64,000 bases of DNA from Firmicutes bacterium HGW-Firmicutes-7 (GCA_002841375.1 PGZO01000017.1:19587-83586); one strand, 5' to 3'. Positions 45,433-53,812 are shown, counted from the stretch's first letter. Translations and numbers: made by a program. The notes: generated from the sequence alone by a model not told the origin.

Positions 45433-46556
45433 GAAATTACACCTTAGAAAACTATGAAGATCAAATGAACAAACAAGTTGTGCATATGGATCAAGCTGTG
45501 AGTTATTGCCCTGAGTTTCGTGCAACTAAAATGATGCATGATTATCCATCTAGAAAACTACAATTGGCAAGGGCTGTATATAAAGGTGAATTAGAAGCCA
45601 ATGAGTATATTACAAATATTTTACTTAATTCTATTTTATCTAGGCAAGGTGAAAGGTGGCAAAACTTTGGAGAGAATCCAGAAGATTTTACAGATGCCAT
45701 GATTTTGTCTAGAGAGATGATGATTAAAAAAGGCTTTGGAAAAGAAATTGTGAATCAATTAAAGGCTATTATAGATAAAAATTGTGGACATATTGTCGAA
45801 GTAAATCCTGATAAAGATATCAAATGGAGAAAGTATATTCCAGTGGCAGAAAACTCTTCGGTATACTTGATGCTCGACGATGCTACGTATGCATATGCAA
45901 GTGAATCAGCACGATCATTAGGGGAATTTTTTAGCAAGAAAGACATAAGGTTTTACCCTGAAATCAAAGCAACTTTTCCAGGATGGGAATATTTTGCATA
46001 TGGATTAGTTGAAGAAGGCTATAACTATTTGACAAATATGATTGAGGGACTAAAAGGAACAGGTATTGATACCATTGTAACACTTACAGGACAAACACAT
46101 TACATCTGGAAAGTACTTGTGAAAAAATTTGGTTTAGTGCATAACTTTAAAATAATGAGTGTTTTAGATTATTGTGAGCAATTAAAGGTAGATGTTCCAG
46201 TATATCTCTATGCAGGTAGCTTTTTTGCAAGGTACTTAAGAATGGAAGATGAAATTAATAAGCTAATCATAAATGAAAAAGAAGAGCTAATAAAGAATTG
46301 TGCAGAATTTACACCATTATTAATAGCTGATAAGAGAATTAATAAAGTAACGATTTGGCAAAAGCCAGTTAGTGCAGAATATTTACTTTTAGGATTAGCA
46401 GAAAACATAGAGAACTATATAAAGAATGATGCAATAGAAGATATTAAAAAAGGCACACAAAGAGAAACTATCGTTTTTGATCCTTATGCCTATAATGTGT
46501 TATGTGAAGAGATCGGAGAAAAGAAGGTGTCTTACTATATTGACAAATTGAGCTGA
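45429..46556 (+). CDS. CCG-domain (GlcF/HdrB)-like protein lacking the motif cysteines
   Basis: 375 residues, overlapping the FAD oxidase by 4 bases (ATGA type), so translationally coupled. The middle and C-terminal parts follow the layout of CCG-domain Fe-S carriers, but the cysteine motifs are replaced. IDTIVTLTGQTHYIWK stands where family members read TIVTSCPGCY-type, PVYLYAGSFFARYL where they read HDPCHLGR-type, and FPGWEYFAYG where they read CCG. Five cysteines remain, all elsewhere. Either a non-redox scaffold subunit or an independent family; the alignment is by eye. Confidence 0.6.
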   Translation: MRNYTLENYEDQMNKQVVHMDQAVSYCPEFRATKMMHDYPSRKLQLARAVYKGELEANEYITNILLNSILSRQGERWQNFGENPEDFTDAMILSREMMIKKGFGKEIVNQLKAIIDKNCGHIVEVNPDKDIKWRKYIPVAENSSVYLMLDDATYAYASESARSLGEFFSKKDIRFYPEIKATFPGWEYFAYGLVEEGYNYLTNMIEGLKGTGIDTIVTLTGQTHYIWKVLVKKFGLVHNFKIMSVLDYCEQLKVDVPVYLYAGSFFARYLRMEDEINKLIINEKEELIKNCAEFTPLLIADKRINKVTIWQKPVSAEYLLLGLAENIENYIKNDAIEDIKKGTQRETIVFDPYAYNVLCEEIGEKKVSYYIDKLS

Positions 46557-46662
46557 TGGTTATCTTGGGTACAATAAAAGCATTGATTTTTTATTGTTAA
46601 GGTCTATTTTGTATTAATTTCAGAATATAGTAGAAATAAGACTTTAAAGAGAACTGTATACA

Positions 46663-46893
46663 ATGCCTGAGAACAATAAGCAAAACCAAGTTAATAATAA
46701 TGAAAGGTACTATCAACAAAAATTTCTGGAACATGCAGCCTTTTCAGAACATTATGCAAGACTGAAAATGGCGAATGCAGCAAATTCGATAGATTATTAC
46801 AGATATGCAGAACTAGAATATTTTAATAAGTCTAGGGCCTTGCATTATAAAGGATTATTTAAAGCAACTTCAACGTTAGATAATTTATATTAA
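46663..46893 (+). CDS. Hypothetical small protein
   Basis: 76 residues, Asn/Tyr/Ala-rich (NNKQNQVNNNERYYQQ, FSEHYARLKMANAAN). Probably helical and soluble, no cysteines or membrane helix. Weak ribosome site (AAGAGA). Own terminator follows. Family not recognised. Confidence 0.5.
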   Translation: MPENNKQNQVNNNERYYQQKFLEHAAFSEHYARLKMANAANSIDYYRYAELEYFNKSRALHYKGLFKATSTLDNLY

Positions 46894-46906
46894 ATGAATA
46901 GAAGAG

Positions 46907-46951
46907 AAAAGCCCCTACTTTTAGGATTAAAAATCTAGAATAGGGGCTTTT
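46907..46951 (+). terminator. Terminator after the small hypothetical gene
   Basis: AAAAGCCCCTA pairs with TAGGGGCTTTT across a 23-base loop that itself holds weak pairing. Confidence 0.85.
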
Positions 46952-47146
46952 GGATTATAAAAATATAAATTGTCTCACTGATATGCAAGCGTAGTTAGCG
47001 CTTTGGCTTATAGTAGCTTCGCTACTATTTGGGATTATGATACTGTAGATAATATTGGCGTTTTGTATCATTGACAATCTTCATAATATCTACATATCTC
47101 CCTGTTATAATGAAGGAATCATTAGAAAATAGAGGTGTATAAAAAT

Positions 47147-47662
47147 ATGTCAAGACAATCAAATAATAAAAAACAATTGAAATTGAAAATAGGTGCTGTT
47201 GTTACGGTAGCATTAATTGGACTTGTCATTATATTTCTTTTGAACAAGGGAGACGCAAATGAAGAAAATATAACAGCGACAACGGCAGAGTTTTCAGGAA
47301 ATGATTTAATAATCTTAAAAAGCGAAGTGACAGATCAGGCGAAGTTTTATCCATATGAATTAAGTGGAATCAAAATGGAAGTAATAGCATTTATGGCAAG
47401 TGATAAAACAATTAGAACTGCACTTAATACCTGCCAAGTTTGTTACAACTCAGGTAGAGGCTATTATGTTCAAGAAGGCGATGAACTTATATGCCAGAAC
47501 TGTGGCAATAGATTTAAATCAGACCAAGTGGAAATTATAAAAGGTGGTTGTAACCCTGTACCAATCATGGCAGAGAATAAAGTCGATGATGGAACCAATA
47601 TTAGTATTTCAACAGACTTTTTAGCACAAAACACCTATCTATTTGAGAACTGGAAGAGATAA
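47147..47662 (+). CDS. DUF2318-family membrane-anchored metal/Fe-S protein
   Basis: 171 residues from the ATG at 47147 with AGAGG upstream; a GTG at 47135 overlaps that site. An N-terminal membrane helix (IGAVVTVALIGLVIIFLL) is followed by an outer domain. TCQVCYNSGRGYYVQEGDEL and CQNCGNRF give two CxxC pairs, the DUF2318 signature. GGCNPVPI follows. DUF2318 proteins occur with iron/copper transport genes, fitting the FetAB operon nearby; the metal role is inferred. Confidence 0.85.
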   Translation: MSRQSNNKKQLKLKIGAVVTVALIGLVIIFLLNKGDANEENITATTAEFSGNDLIILKSEVTDQAKFYPYELSGIKMEVIAFMASDKTIRTALNTCQVCYNSGRGYYVQEGDELICQNCGNRFKSDQVEIIKGGCNPVPIMAENKVDDGTNISISTDFLAQNTYLFENWKR

Positions 47663-47736
47663 ATACTGACATACATATGTCATATTTGAATTTCATAACC
47701 GTAAAGATAACCTTAATTATTGAGGAGGTATAAATT

Positions 47737-47919
47737 ATGATGATATTTATATGGGTGCTTCTAGGGTTTGGTATTTACTATTTATTAACAAACCGAGAGA
47801 ATGTAAACGAGAAGATAAATCATAAGACGACAGCCGAAGACACATTAAAACAAAGATATGTTCATGGAGAAATTGATGAAGAAACCTATATAAAAATGCT
47901 AAAAACAATTCGCGGATAA
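47737..47919 (+). CDS. Small SHOCT-domain membrane protein
   Basis: 60 residues. One membrane helix (FIWVLLGFGIYYLL) and a C-terminal SHOCT motif (LKQRYVHGEIDEETYIKML). AGGAGG start. Its TAA stop codon is also the first three bases of the dispersed repeat element that follows. Confidence 0.8.
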   Translation: MMIFIWVLLGFGIYYLLTNRENVNEKINHKTTAEDTLKQRYVHGEIDEETYIKMLKTIRG

Positions 47920-48019
47920 CCTAACGAAGGAAGTCCCCACTTCTTTATGTGGGGGTAACTTACTTCCAAAATCAGTGGGTGGCACCCACTGATGGGCAAG
48001 CAAAGCTTGCGTTAGGTTA
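47917..48019 (+). repeat. 103-base structured element with 10-base terminal inverted repeats
   Basis: TAACCTAACG (47917-47926) and CGTTAGGTTA (48010-48019) are perfect inverted ends. Inside are three hairpins in series: GAAGGAAGT-CCCCAC with GTGGGG-GTA-ACTTACTTC (47926-47966), ATCAGTGGG with CCCACTGAT (47971-47993), and GCAAGC with GCTTGC (47997-48009). The whole could fold as a closed four-way cloverleaf. Partial relatives occur at 20959, 54401 (reverse) and 55830. It behaves like a MITE or structured RNA; no transposase is present. Confidence 0.75.
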
Positions 48020-48071
48020 CGAGCTCGTAGCGAATGCGGAGGGCGAGTATCCATTGAAAGGAGGTTATATT

Positions 48072-48314
48072 ATGATGTTTGGTAGAGGATATGGACGTTG
48101 TTTGGGATATGATTTTATGGGTGGCTTTTGGCACCCCATGATCTTAGTAGGCGTGTTATTGATCGTTGCAGTTGTAATTATTTATTTTTCAAGAAGAAGC
48201 ACACACAAACAAGATAATAACAGCGTACTAGAAGTGCTGAAAATGAAGTATGTACAAGGTGAAATAACGGAAGAAGAATATTTAAGAAGAAAAAGTGTTT
48301 TAGATAAAAATTAG
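48072..48314 (+). CDS. Small SHOCT-domain membrane protein (second)
   Basis: 80 residues from the ATG at 48072 with AAAGGAGG; the longer open frame upstream is the repeat element, not coding. A Gly/aromatic N terminus (FGRGYGRCLGYDFMGGF), one membrane helix (MILVGVLLIVAVVIIYF) and a SHOCT motif (LKMKYVQGEITEEEYLRRK). Paralogous to the preceding gene in layout. SHOCT pairs often sit beside membrane metal or stress genes. Confidence 0.8.
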   Translation: MMFGRGYGRCLGYDFMGGFWHPMILVGVLLIVAVVIIYFSRRSTHKQDNNSVLEVLKMKYVQGEITEEEYLRRKSVLDKN

Positions 48315-48330
48315 ATTAACTGAAGAAAGA

Positions 48331-48372
48331 GACAAAGAGGTTATAGTAAACAATTACTATAACCTCTTTGTC
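48331..48372. terminator. Bidirectional hairpin terminator
   Basis: GACAAAGAGGTTATAGTAA pairs perfectly (19 bp) with TTACTATAACCTCTTTGTC across a 4-base loop, between the converging SHOCT and fetB genes. Confidence 0.85.
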
Positions 48373-48410
48373 GATGACTATAAACTAATAATCTAAATCA
48401 ATATATATTA

Positions 48411-49196
48411 CTACTCACCAACGACCAACTGACTTTCCTCATTAAAGAAAGTCTTGTATCCTAGTTGAACAAATAATATAACCGTTAAGGAAACACTCCC
48501 AAGAATACCAAGCATGATGGCTATTTGATATCCAATAGCTGTGACAGGAGACGTGCCGGATAAAATTTGTCCTGTCATCATTCCTGGTAGAAATACAATT
48601 CCCATTCCTACCATAGAGTTAATTGTCGGAAGAATTGCTGAATCAAAGGTATTATCTACAATTGATTTTGTAGCCATTTTTGGTGTCGCCCCAAGCATTA
48701 AAGCTGATTCAACAAGATGCTTTTGTGTGTCAATACCATCAACAAGTCTTGTTACACCAAGTGAAATGCCTGTCATTGAATTGCCAATAATCATGCCTGC
48801 AATGGGTATAAAGTATCTTGGATTATACCAAGGTGAGATCTGAACGACTACGAGCAAGAAATATATTAGACTAGATAGCGTTCCCAATAGCATGGAAAGA
48901 GCAATAATCTTCTTAAGAGATTTTGAAAGCTTTGTCTTTGATCTTTTGTAAATATTATAAATAGCAAAAATCTCCATAATTGAAATGGCTAGTATGGTAT
49001 ACAATGGATGCATGTTGTTAAATAAATAAACAAGGATATAGCCTGTTAAAACAAGCTGGATGGTCATTCTTATAGAGGATATAATAATTTCTTTTTCTCT
49101 AGAAATACCTCTTGCTTTAACGATAACAAGTAATATAACGATGAAAATATAGGCAGCCGCCATTTGCCATATGTTCAATTCAATTACGCCTTCCAT
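48411..49196 (-). CDS. fetB: FetB/YbbM-type ABC transporter permease
   Basis: 261 residues (E. coli FetB about 259). About seven membrane helices. Signature stretches are RMTIQLVLTGYILVYLF, IPIAGMIIGNSMTGISLG and LPGMMTGQILSGTSPVTAI, of the UPF0014 family linked to iron export and oxidative-stress resistance. GGGGAGG precedes the ATG. Its ATPase fetA lies upstream, separated by a tandem repeat array. Confidence 0.9.
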   Translation of the reverse strand: MEGVIELNIWQMAAAYIFIVILLVIVKARGISREKEIIISSIRMTIQLVLTGYILVYLFNNMHPLYTILAISIMEIFAIYNIYKRSKTKLSKSLKKIIALSMLLGTLSSLIYFLLVVVQISPWYNPRYFIPIAGMIIGNSMTGISLGVTRLVDGIDTQKHLVESALMLGATPKMATKSIVDNTFDSAILPTINSMVGMGIVFLPGMMTGQILSGTSPVTAIGYQIAIMLGILGSVSLTVILFVQLGYKTFFNEESQLVVGE

Positions 49197-49228
49197 AGCT
49201 TATACCTCCCCTTCATTTATAATCATGT

Positions 49229-49515
49229 CTTTTTTTATCCAGTAGGAAAGTTCTACTTTCCTACGAAGCCATAAAAAGAGCGTTGAAAAATTATAATCTT
49301 TCATAACACGTTGACAAGCGCTTTTTTTATCCAGTAGGAAAGTTCTACTTTCCTACGAAGCCATAAAAAGAGCGTTGAAAAATTATAATCTTTCATAACA
49401 CGTTGACAAGCGCTCTTTTTATCCAGTAGGAAAGTTCTACTTTCCTACGAAGCCATAAAAAGAGCGTTGAAAAATTATAATCTTTCATAACACGTTGACA
49501 AGCGCTCTTTTTATT
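49229..49515 (-). repeat. Three tandem 92-base repeats between fetA and fetB
   Basis: The unit starting ATCCAGTAGGAAAG repeats with a 92-base period at 49237, 49329 and 49421; the units are almost identical. Each holds a perfect hairpin GTAGGAAAGT-TCT-ACTTTCCTAC and a terminator-like pair AAAAAGAGCG...CGCTCTTTTT. On the minus strand each unit also repeats the last ~10 codons and stop of fetA. This is a recent triplication of the gene end plus its downstream hairpins, so fetB transcription must read through several of them. Confidence 0.92.
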
Positions 49516-50114
49516 TCAATGATTTCGTCAGAAAATTGATGGGCTACTTTTTTAGAATGAGTAACCATAATCATCGTTTTATTGTTTTCTCTCGTATAAT
49601 TTACTAAAGCATCAATAATCAAATATTCTGTATCTTCATCAAGTGCTGAAGAAGGTTCGTCTAATAAAAGAACTTCAGGATGTAAGAGGATGACTCTGCC
49701 GAGTGCTACTCTTTGCTTTTCTCCACCAGATAGGTTTTCCGCATTGTCATGGAGTTCCTTATTTAGATTAACGAGGTTTAATACTTCTGTTAAATGATCG
49801 TCTGAAAGGAGTGGTTTTTCGGAAAACTTTAATCCGATTAATAAATTATCTTTTATACTACCGCTAAAAATGGCAGGTGCCTGTGGAAGCATAACAACAT
49901 TTCGTCGTAATTCAACAGAATCTATAACCTTCAAGGATTGTTCGTTATAAGTGATTTCCCCGCTATCGCAACTAATAAGTTTGTTTAATAGTCTTAATAA
50001 TGTGGTTTTTCCGCTTCCACTTTCACCTATAATACAAGTTATTTTGTTTTTCTTAATGTGAAGATGTTTAACATTAAGAATATTTTTGTATTTTACTTCT
50101 TTAAGGGAAAACAT
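49485..50114 (-). CDS. fetA: FetA/YbbL-type ABC transporter ATP-binding protein
   Basis: 209 residues. Walker A GESGSGKTTLLRLL, Q-loop VVMLPQAPAIFSGSI, signature LSGGEKQRVALGRVI, Walker B VLLLDEPSSALDE and H-loop MVTHS. A compact single ATPase domain, partner of fetB. AAAGGAGG precedes the ATG. The last codons lie in the repeated 92-base unit, so the C terminus RALVNVL is set by that duplication. Confidence 0.9.
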   Translation of the reverse strand: MFSLKEVKYKNILNVKHLHIKKNKITCIIGESGSGKTTLLRLLNKLISCDSGEITYNEQSLKVIDSVELRRNVVMLPQAPAIFSGSIKDNLLIGLKFSEKPLLSDDHLTEVLNLVNLNKELHDNAENLSGGEKQRVALGRVILLHPEVLLLDEPSSALDEDTEYLIIDALVNYTRENNKTMIMVTHSKKVAHQFSDEIIEIKRALVNVL

Positions 50115-50135
50115 AGGATTTTCCTCCTTTTATTT

Positions 50136-50444
50136 TTAGTCTTTAATTTCTTTAAATAATTCGTATGCTTTTTTTCTAGCTTCATCAAGAACTTCGTTAC
50201 CAAGTGTCGTTATTTTATAGTATTTTCTAATTTTTCCTTCGATAGTTTTCTCTTCTTTCGCTAAGAGCCCTTTAGCTTCCATACTGTGCAGAAGTGGGTA
50301 TAGTGTTCCAGGGCTCATATCGTATCCGTGTTCTTTAAGCTCTTCAATCATCCAAACACCATAAAAGGCTTCCTTCTTAGCGTGATGAAGTATATGAATT
50401 TGTATAAATCCGAGAAAAAATTTCCTTAAAACTTGGTCTTTCAT
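50136..50444 (-). CDS. PadR-family transcriptional regulator
   Basis: 102 residues. PadR winged helix with an N-terminal helix and GVWMIEELKEHGYDMSPGTLYPLLHSMEAKGLL split by the recognition helix, then the wing GKIRKYYKITTLG. First gene of padR-fetA-fetB, 21 bases before fetA. Probably represses its own operon through the ATATCGA palindrome in the promoter. Ligand unknown (metal, drug or lipid stress). Confidence 0.9.
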   Translation of the reverse strand: MKDQVLRKFFLGFIQIHILHHAKKEAFYGVWMIEELKEHGYDMSPGTLYPLLHSMEAKGLLAKEEKTIEGKIRKYYKITTLGNEVLDEARKKAYELFKEIKD

Positions 50445-50471
50445 TTAAGTTCTCCTTCATATATAATCAAT

Positions 50472-50488
50472 ATATCGAAAGTCGATAT
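50472..50488. promoter_or_regulatory. Probable PadR operator
   Basis: ATATCGA-AAG-TCGATAT, a perfect 7+7 inverted repeat 28 bases upstream of the padR start, in its promoter region. Confidence 0.65.
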
Positions 50489-50517
50489 CGCATTACGATA
50501 GCAGTATAACATAACAA

Positions 50518-50628
50518 ATGCGTATTTTCAATAGTTATATAGTATTAATTACTGCACTAGTTCTAAATAAAGAAAATGCACCTTGGATAAAGGCTTTCTT
50601 GAAAGGTATTAATGAATACGAGGATTAA
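50518..50628 (+). pseudogene. Short coding scrap, possibly C-terminus of a binding protein
   Basis: A 36-codon frame (MRIFNSYIVLITALVLNKEN, then a tail ending GINEYED) resembles in style the last 30 residues of MetQ/NlpA-like binding proteins (NxYxxL...APWIKAF). No ribosome site. It may be a leftover of a deleted gene or chance. The rest of the 50445-50778 gap shows only the PadR operator and the upstream region of the kinase gene. Confidence 0.3.
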
Positions 50629-50778
50629 TAATCAGTAACTTTAATTAGTTACAACTCTTTCAATAAGTGATATGATTAGTTTTATATAGTCGGAACAGGG
50701 CGATAATGTAAGTACAGATCATGTACATTTAAAACTTTTTTTGGTTTTATGAAATTAATATATTAGGAGTGATGATTT

Positions 50779-52059
50779 ATGAGAGTTCTTGTGGTAGATG
50801 ATGATAGATTGAATTTGAAAGTAGCTGACGGTTTTTTGAAGAATTATTTCGAGGATTATGATGTTATTCTTTGTCAAGAGCCGACAAAAGTAATGCATCT
50901 TTTAGAAACAGAAAATATTGATATACTTTTACTGGATATTATAATGCCAGAACTGAGTGGTGTTGATTTGTTGAGGCAAATTAGAAATATAGAAGGGTAC
51001 CGTGATATTCAAGTTATTATGCTCACGTCTCTTGATGATAGTGAGAGTTTTAAAACTTGTTTTGAATTAGGAGCAAATGATTATATTGTAAAGCCTATAG
51101 ATACTACCCAATTTCAAGCAAGGTTAAATGCAGCAGCAAAAGCAAGAAACAATACCCGAATGTTAAGGGAAATGTTAGAAACAATGAAACAACAAAACGT
51201 GGAATTGAAAACAGTAAATTCGCTACTAAAGGATACACAGTTTCATTTGATTCAGTCAGGAAAAATGGCTGCAATAGGAGAATTAGCCACTGGTGTCGCC
51301 CATGATATTACACGACCTATTGGAACTGCATTTAATCACTTAGAGGAATTAATAGACGATAATAAAACATTAAAGGAATATCTTAATTTAAATGCGAATT
51401 TTCTAGAGGAGATAGCTAAAAGAATTGATGATCAACAAACATTAGCACTAATTGAAGCTGTGAAAAAAAACTATGTGCAATTAAGCGTTGCAAATACTAC
51501 GGAAAGTATTGATTGCAAAATCAATGTATTACAAAAGGAACTGACTAATGTATCTGAGATTGTTCAATCTCTTTTAAACCTTTCGTGGATTAACCCACAG
51601 GATAATTCTGGTAGGTGTAGATTGGACAAGCTTATTGAGCAAGTGTTGTTGGTAATAAGAAATGAGGCAAGTAAAGTTGTAGAAATAACGAAAGAAATGC
51701 CAGCGTTTCCTGAGATTTCTTGTAACACAGGTGAAATCGGTCAAGTAATTCTTAATATTATAATAAATGCTATTCAGGCAATTAAGAATGAAGATAAAGA
51801 ACGGCGGGGGCATGTTCATCTTATTGGTTACGAAGAAGAACAATATGTTTGTGTAAGAATTTCAGATGATGGACCTGGAATACCAGAAGAAAATTTAGAT
51901 AAAATTTTCAACCCATTTTATACGTGTAAGGAAGGGCAAGGAACAGGGCTTGGCTTGAGTATTTCATATGATATTATTGTGAATAAGCACCGCGGTATTT
52001 TATATGTTGAGCGTGAACGAGAAAGAGGTGCATCGTTTACCATAAAATTACCTAAATAG
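50779..52059 (+). CDS. Hybrid receiver-histidine kinase
   Basis: 426 residues. Residues 1-120 form a CheY-like receiver (VDDD acid pocket, phospho-Asp in LLLDIIMPELSG, Lys in VKPID). A coiled linker and histidine kinase follow. The H-box reads GVAHDITRPIG, with His-Asp instead of the usual His-Glu and Arg-Pro instead of Asn-Pro. N-box NIIINAIQAI, G1 DDGPGIPEE, F-box NPFYTC and G2 GTGLGLSIS are intact. No membrane segment, so cytoplasmic; the receiver-first order suggests it is an output-side or phosphorelay kinase. AGGAGT start. Confidence 0.9.
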   Translation: MRVLVVDDDRLNLKVADGFLKNYFEDYDVILCQEPTKVMHLLETENIDILLLDIIMPELSGVDLLRQIRNIEGYRDIQVIMLTSLDDSESFKTCFELGANDYIVKPIDTTQFQARLNAAAKARNNTRMLREMLETMKQQNVELKTVNSLLKDTQFHLIQSGKMAAIGELATGVAHDITRPIGTAFNHLEELIDDNKTLKEYLNLNANFLEEIAKRIDDQQTLALIEAVKKNYVQLSVANTTESIDCKINVLQKELTNVSEIVQSLLNLSWINPQDNSGRCRLDKLIEQVLLVIRNEASKVVEITKEMPAFPEISCNTGEIGQVILNIIINAIQAIKNEDKERRGHVHLIGYEEEQYVCVRISDDGPGIPEENLDKIFNPFYTCKEGQGTGLGLSISYDIIVNKHRGILYVERERERGASFTIKLPK

Positions 52060-52082
52060 AAAATGAATTAGGAGAAAAGTGT

Positions 52083-52808
52083 ATGACCTATGATAATTTA
52101 GTAAAAAAAGAAATGCTTCTTTGGGAAAAGAAAATGTTAAAAAATCCTAATATGACCAACCTCTTGGCTAAAGGTTTTCAAAACAAAGTAAATAGTATGG
52201 TCCCAAATAAGGTGCATCATATCATCACTGAAGGGATTAAGAAGACAGTTAAGTTGGTTCTTTTTGGATCTGAGTTAATGACAAATAAACCTTTAAAAGG
52301 AGCACCACTTTCGCTTAGGGAAAAGAAGGTATTAGAAAAAACAGATCATTATAAAACGATCGCCATAGCAAGTGGATGGGGAACTGGGGCTGGAGGTATT
52401 ATGCTTGGCATGGCAGATTTTCCAATACTATTATCTATAAAAGTGAAATATTTATTTGAGGTAGCTAGTTTGTATGGCTTTGATGTGAAAAACTATAAAG
52501 AGCGTGTTTTTATTTTGTATGTTTTTCAATTGGCATTTTCAAGCCAGCAATCTAGACAAAAGGTTTATAAAATAATTGAAAATTGGGAGCAGTATGCAAA
52601 AAGCCTTCCAGAGAAGGAAGATTTTTTCGATTGGAGATCTTTTCAACAAGAATATAGGGACTATATTGACTTTGCTAAAATGCTTCAATTAGTTCCAGGT
52701 ATTGGTGCGGTAGTAGGTGCATATGCGAATAATAAGCTAATGAAACAACTTGCAAATGTTGCAATGCAAGCATATAGATTAAGATATTTTGATTCACCAT
52801 TTAGATAA
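52083..52808 (+). CDS. EcsC family protein
   Basis: 241 residues. EcsC-family landmarks: WEKKMLKNPN, a basic amphipathic region, the Gly-rich SGWGTGAGGIMLGMADFPIL loop and a C-terminal VPGIGAVVGAYANNKLMKQL. Peripheral membrane-associated protein of poorly known function (EcsC accompanies an ABC exporter in Bacillus). GGAG start, 23 bases after the kinase gene and in the same orientation, probably cotranscribed. Confidence 0.87.
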   Translation: MTYDNLVKKEMLLWEKKMLKNPNMTNLLAKGFQNKVNSMVPNKVHHIITEGIKKTVKLVLFGSELMTNKPLKGAPLSLREKKVLEKTDHYKTIAIASGWGTGAGGIMLGMADFPILLSIKVKYLFEVASLYGFDVKNYKERVFILYVFQLAFSSQQSRQKVYKIIENWEQYAKSLPEKEDFFDWRSFQQEYRDYIDFAKMLQLVPGIGAVVGAYANNKLMKQLANVAMQAYRLRYFDSPFR

Positions 52809-52856
52809 CAATAACATATTATAATAACAGAGATTTAATTGGGGATGTAAAATAGG

Positions 52857-53723
52857 GTGAGAGAACGTTTTGTTAAAATCGCAAGCGTGCTATGGTTTTT
52901 GCTATTTGCAAATATGCTAGTTGCAGTAATGAAAATATTTATAGGTAGTGTAGTTCATAGTGTGAGTATTACTGCGGATGGATTTCATTCGTTATCAGAT
53001 GCTACATCAAATATTGTAGGGTTAATTGGTATTAAAATTGCTGCAAGGCCAATTGATGAAAAACACCCTTATGGGCATAGGAAATTTGAAACTTTGTCAG
53101 GACTTTTTATTTCAGTCATGCTGTTTTATATTGCATTGAAAACAATATACTTCGGTATATTAAGACTTGTGTATCCTAGGCCAATCATCATTTCAATGGA
53201 GAGTGTTGTGGTATTACTTATTACGATTGGTATTAATTTAGTTGTAGCAGTTTACGAATATAAAAAAGGTTTAGTACTAAATAGTGAGGTCTTAATATCA
53301 GATGCTATCCATACAAGAAGTGATATTTTTGTATCGATTGGCGTGCTTATATCCATTTTGTGTATTAAGCTAGGGGTATCGCCTGTTATTGATGCTGTAA
53401 GCGCAGTGGTAATTGCTGCTTTTATCTTCCATGCAGCTTTTGAAATATTTATATCTGCAAGTAGTGTTCTAGTTGATAAAAGAGTAATAGATGAGCATAC
53501 GCTTAAGCAAATTGTTATGAGTTATTCACAAGTAAAAGAAGCCCATAAAATTAGAAGTAGAGGTAAAAAAGATGATATTTTTGTAGATATGCATATTTTA
53601 ACAGATCCAGGTATGAGTATTGAAGAATCTCACACGCTTATGCATAATATTGAGGAAAAAATTAAGGAAGATTTAAATAGTAATATTCAACTTATTGTTC
53701 ACTTCGAACCTTTTTATACGTAA
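52857..53723 (+). CDS. Cation diffusion facilitator (CDF) family transporter
   Basis: 288 residues, GTG start. About six membrane helices. Metal-site motifs ADGFHSLSDATSN in helix 2 and SDAIHTRSD in helix 5 (HxxxD pairs) are the CDF pattern for Zn/Fe/Mn efflux. The C-terminal ~80 residues form the cytoplasmic dimerisation domain, with histidines in VDMHILTDPG, EESHTLMHNIE and IVHFEP. Metal not determinable. Lies after EcsC. Confidence 0.93.
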   Translation: MRERFVKIASVLWFLLFANMLVAVMKIFIGSVVHSVSITADGFHSLSDATSNIVGLIGIKIAARPIDEKHPYGHRKFETLSGLFISVMLFYIALKTIYFGILRLVYPRPIIISMESVVVLLITIGINLVVAVYEYKKGLVLNSEVLISDAIHTRSDIFVSIGVLISILCIKLGVSPVIDAVSAVVIAAFIFHAAFEIFISASSVLVDKRVIDEHTLKQIVMSYSQVKEAHKIRSRGKKDDIFVDMHILTDPGMSIEESHTLMHNIEEKIKEDLNSNIQLIVHFEPFYT

Positions 53724-53812
53724 AAATAATTACATATAATGTAGTCATTTCTTGTACCAAGCTTGGGTCGAATCGAATATGATAAATTAAGACTTAATAA
53801 TGAGGTAAGAAA

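Noticed and set aside
46571..46597. Terminator after the CCG-like gene
   Set aside because: The AT-only 9-bp stem ACAATAAAA/TTTTATTGT is too weak and lacks a T-run; possible but not listed.
47917..48019. tRNA gene
   Set aside because: Although a cloverleaf can be drawn, there is no anticodon arm, T-loop GTTCRA or 3' acceptor layout, and the length is 103.
47949..48071. N-terminal extension of the second SHOCT protein
   Set aside because: The extension translates the structured repeat element; AAAGGAGG marks the ATG at 48072.
49229..49515. CRISPR-like array
   Set aside because: Repeats are 92 bases, directly abutting without spacers, and include the fetA gene end; no cas genes.
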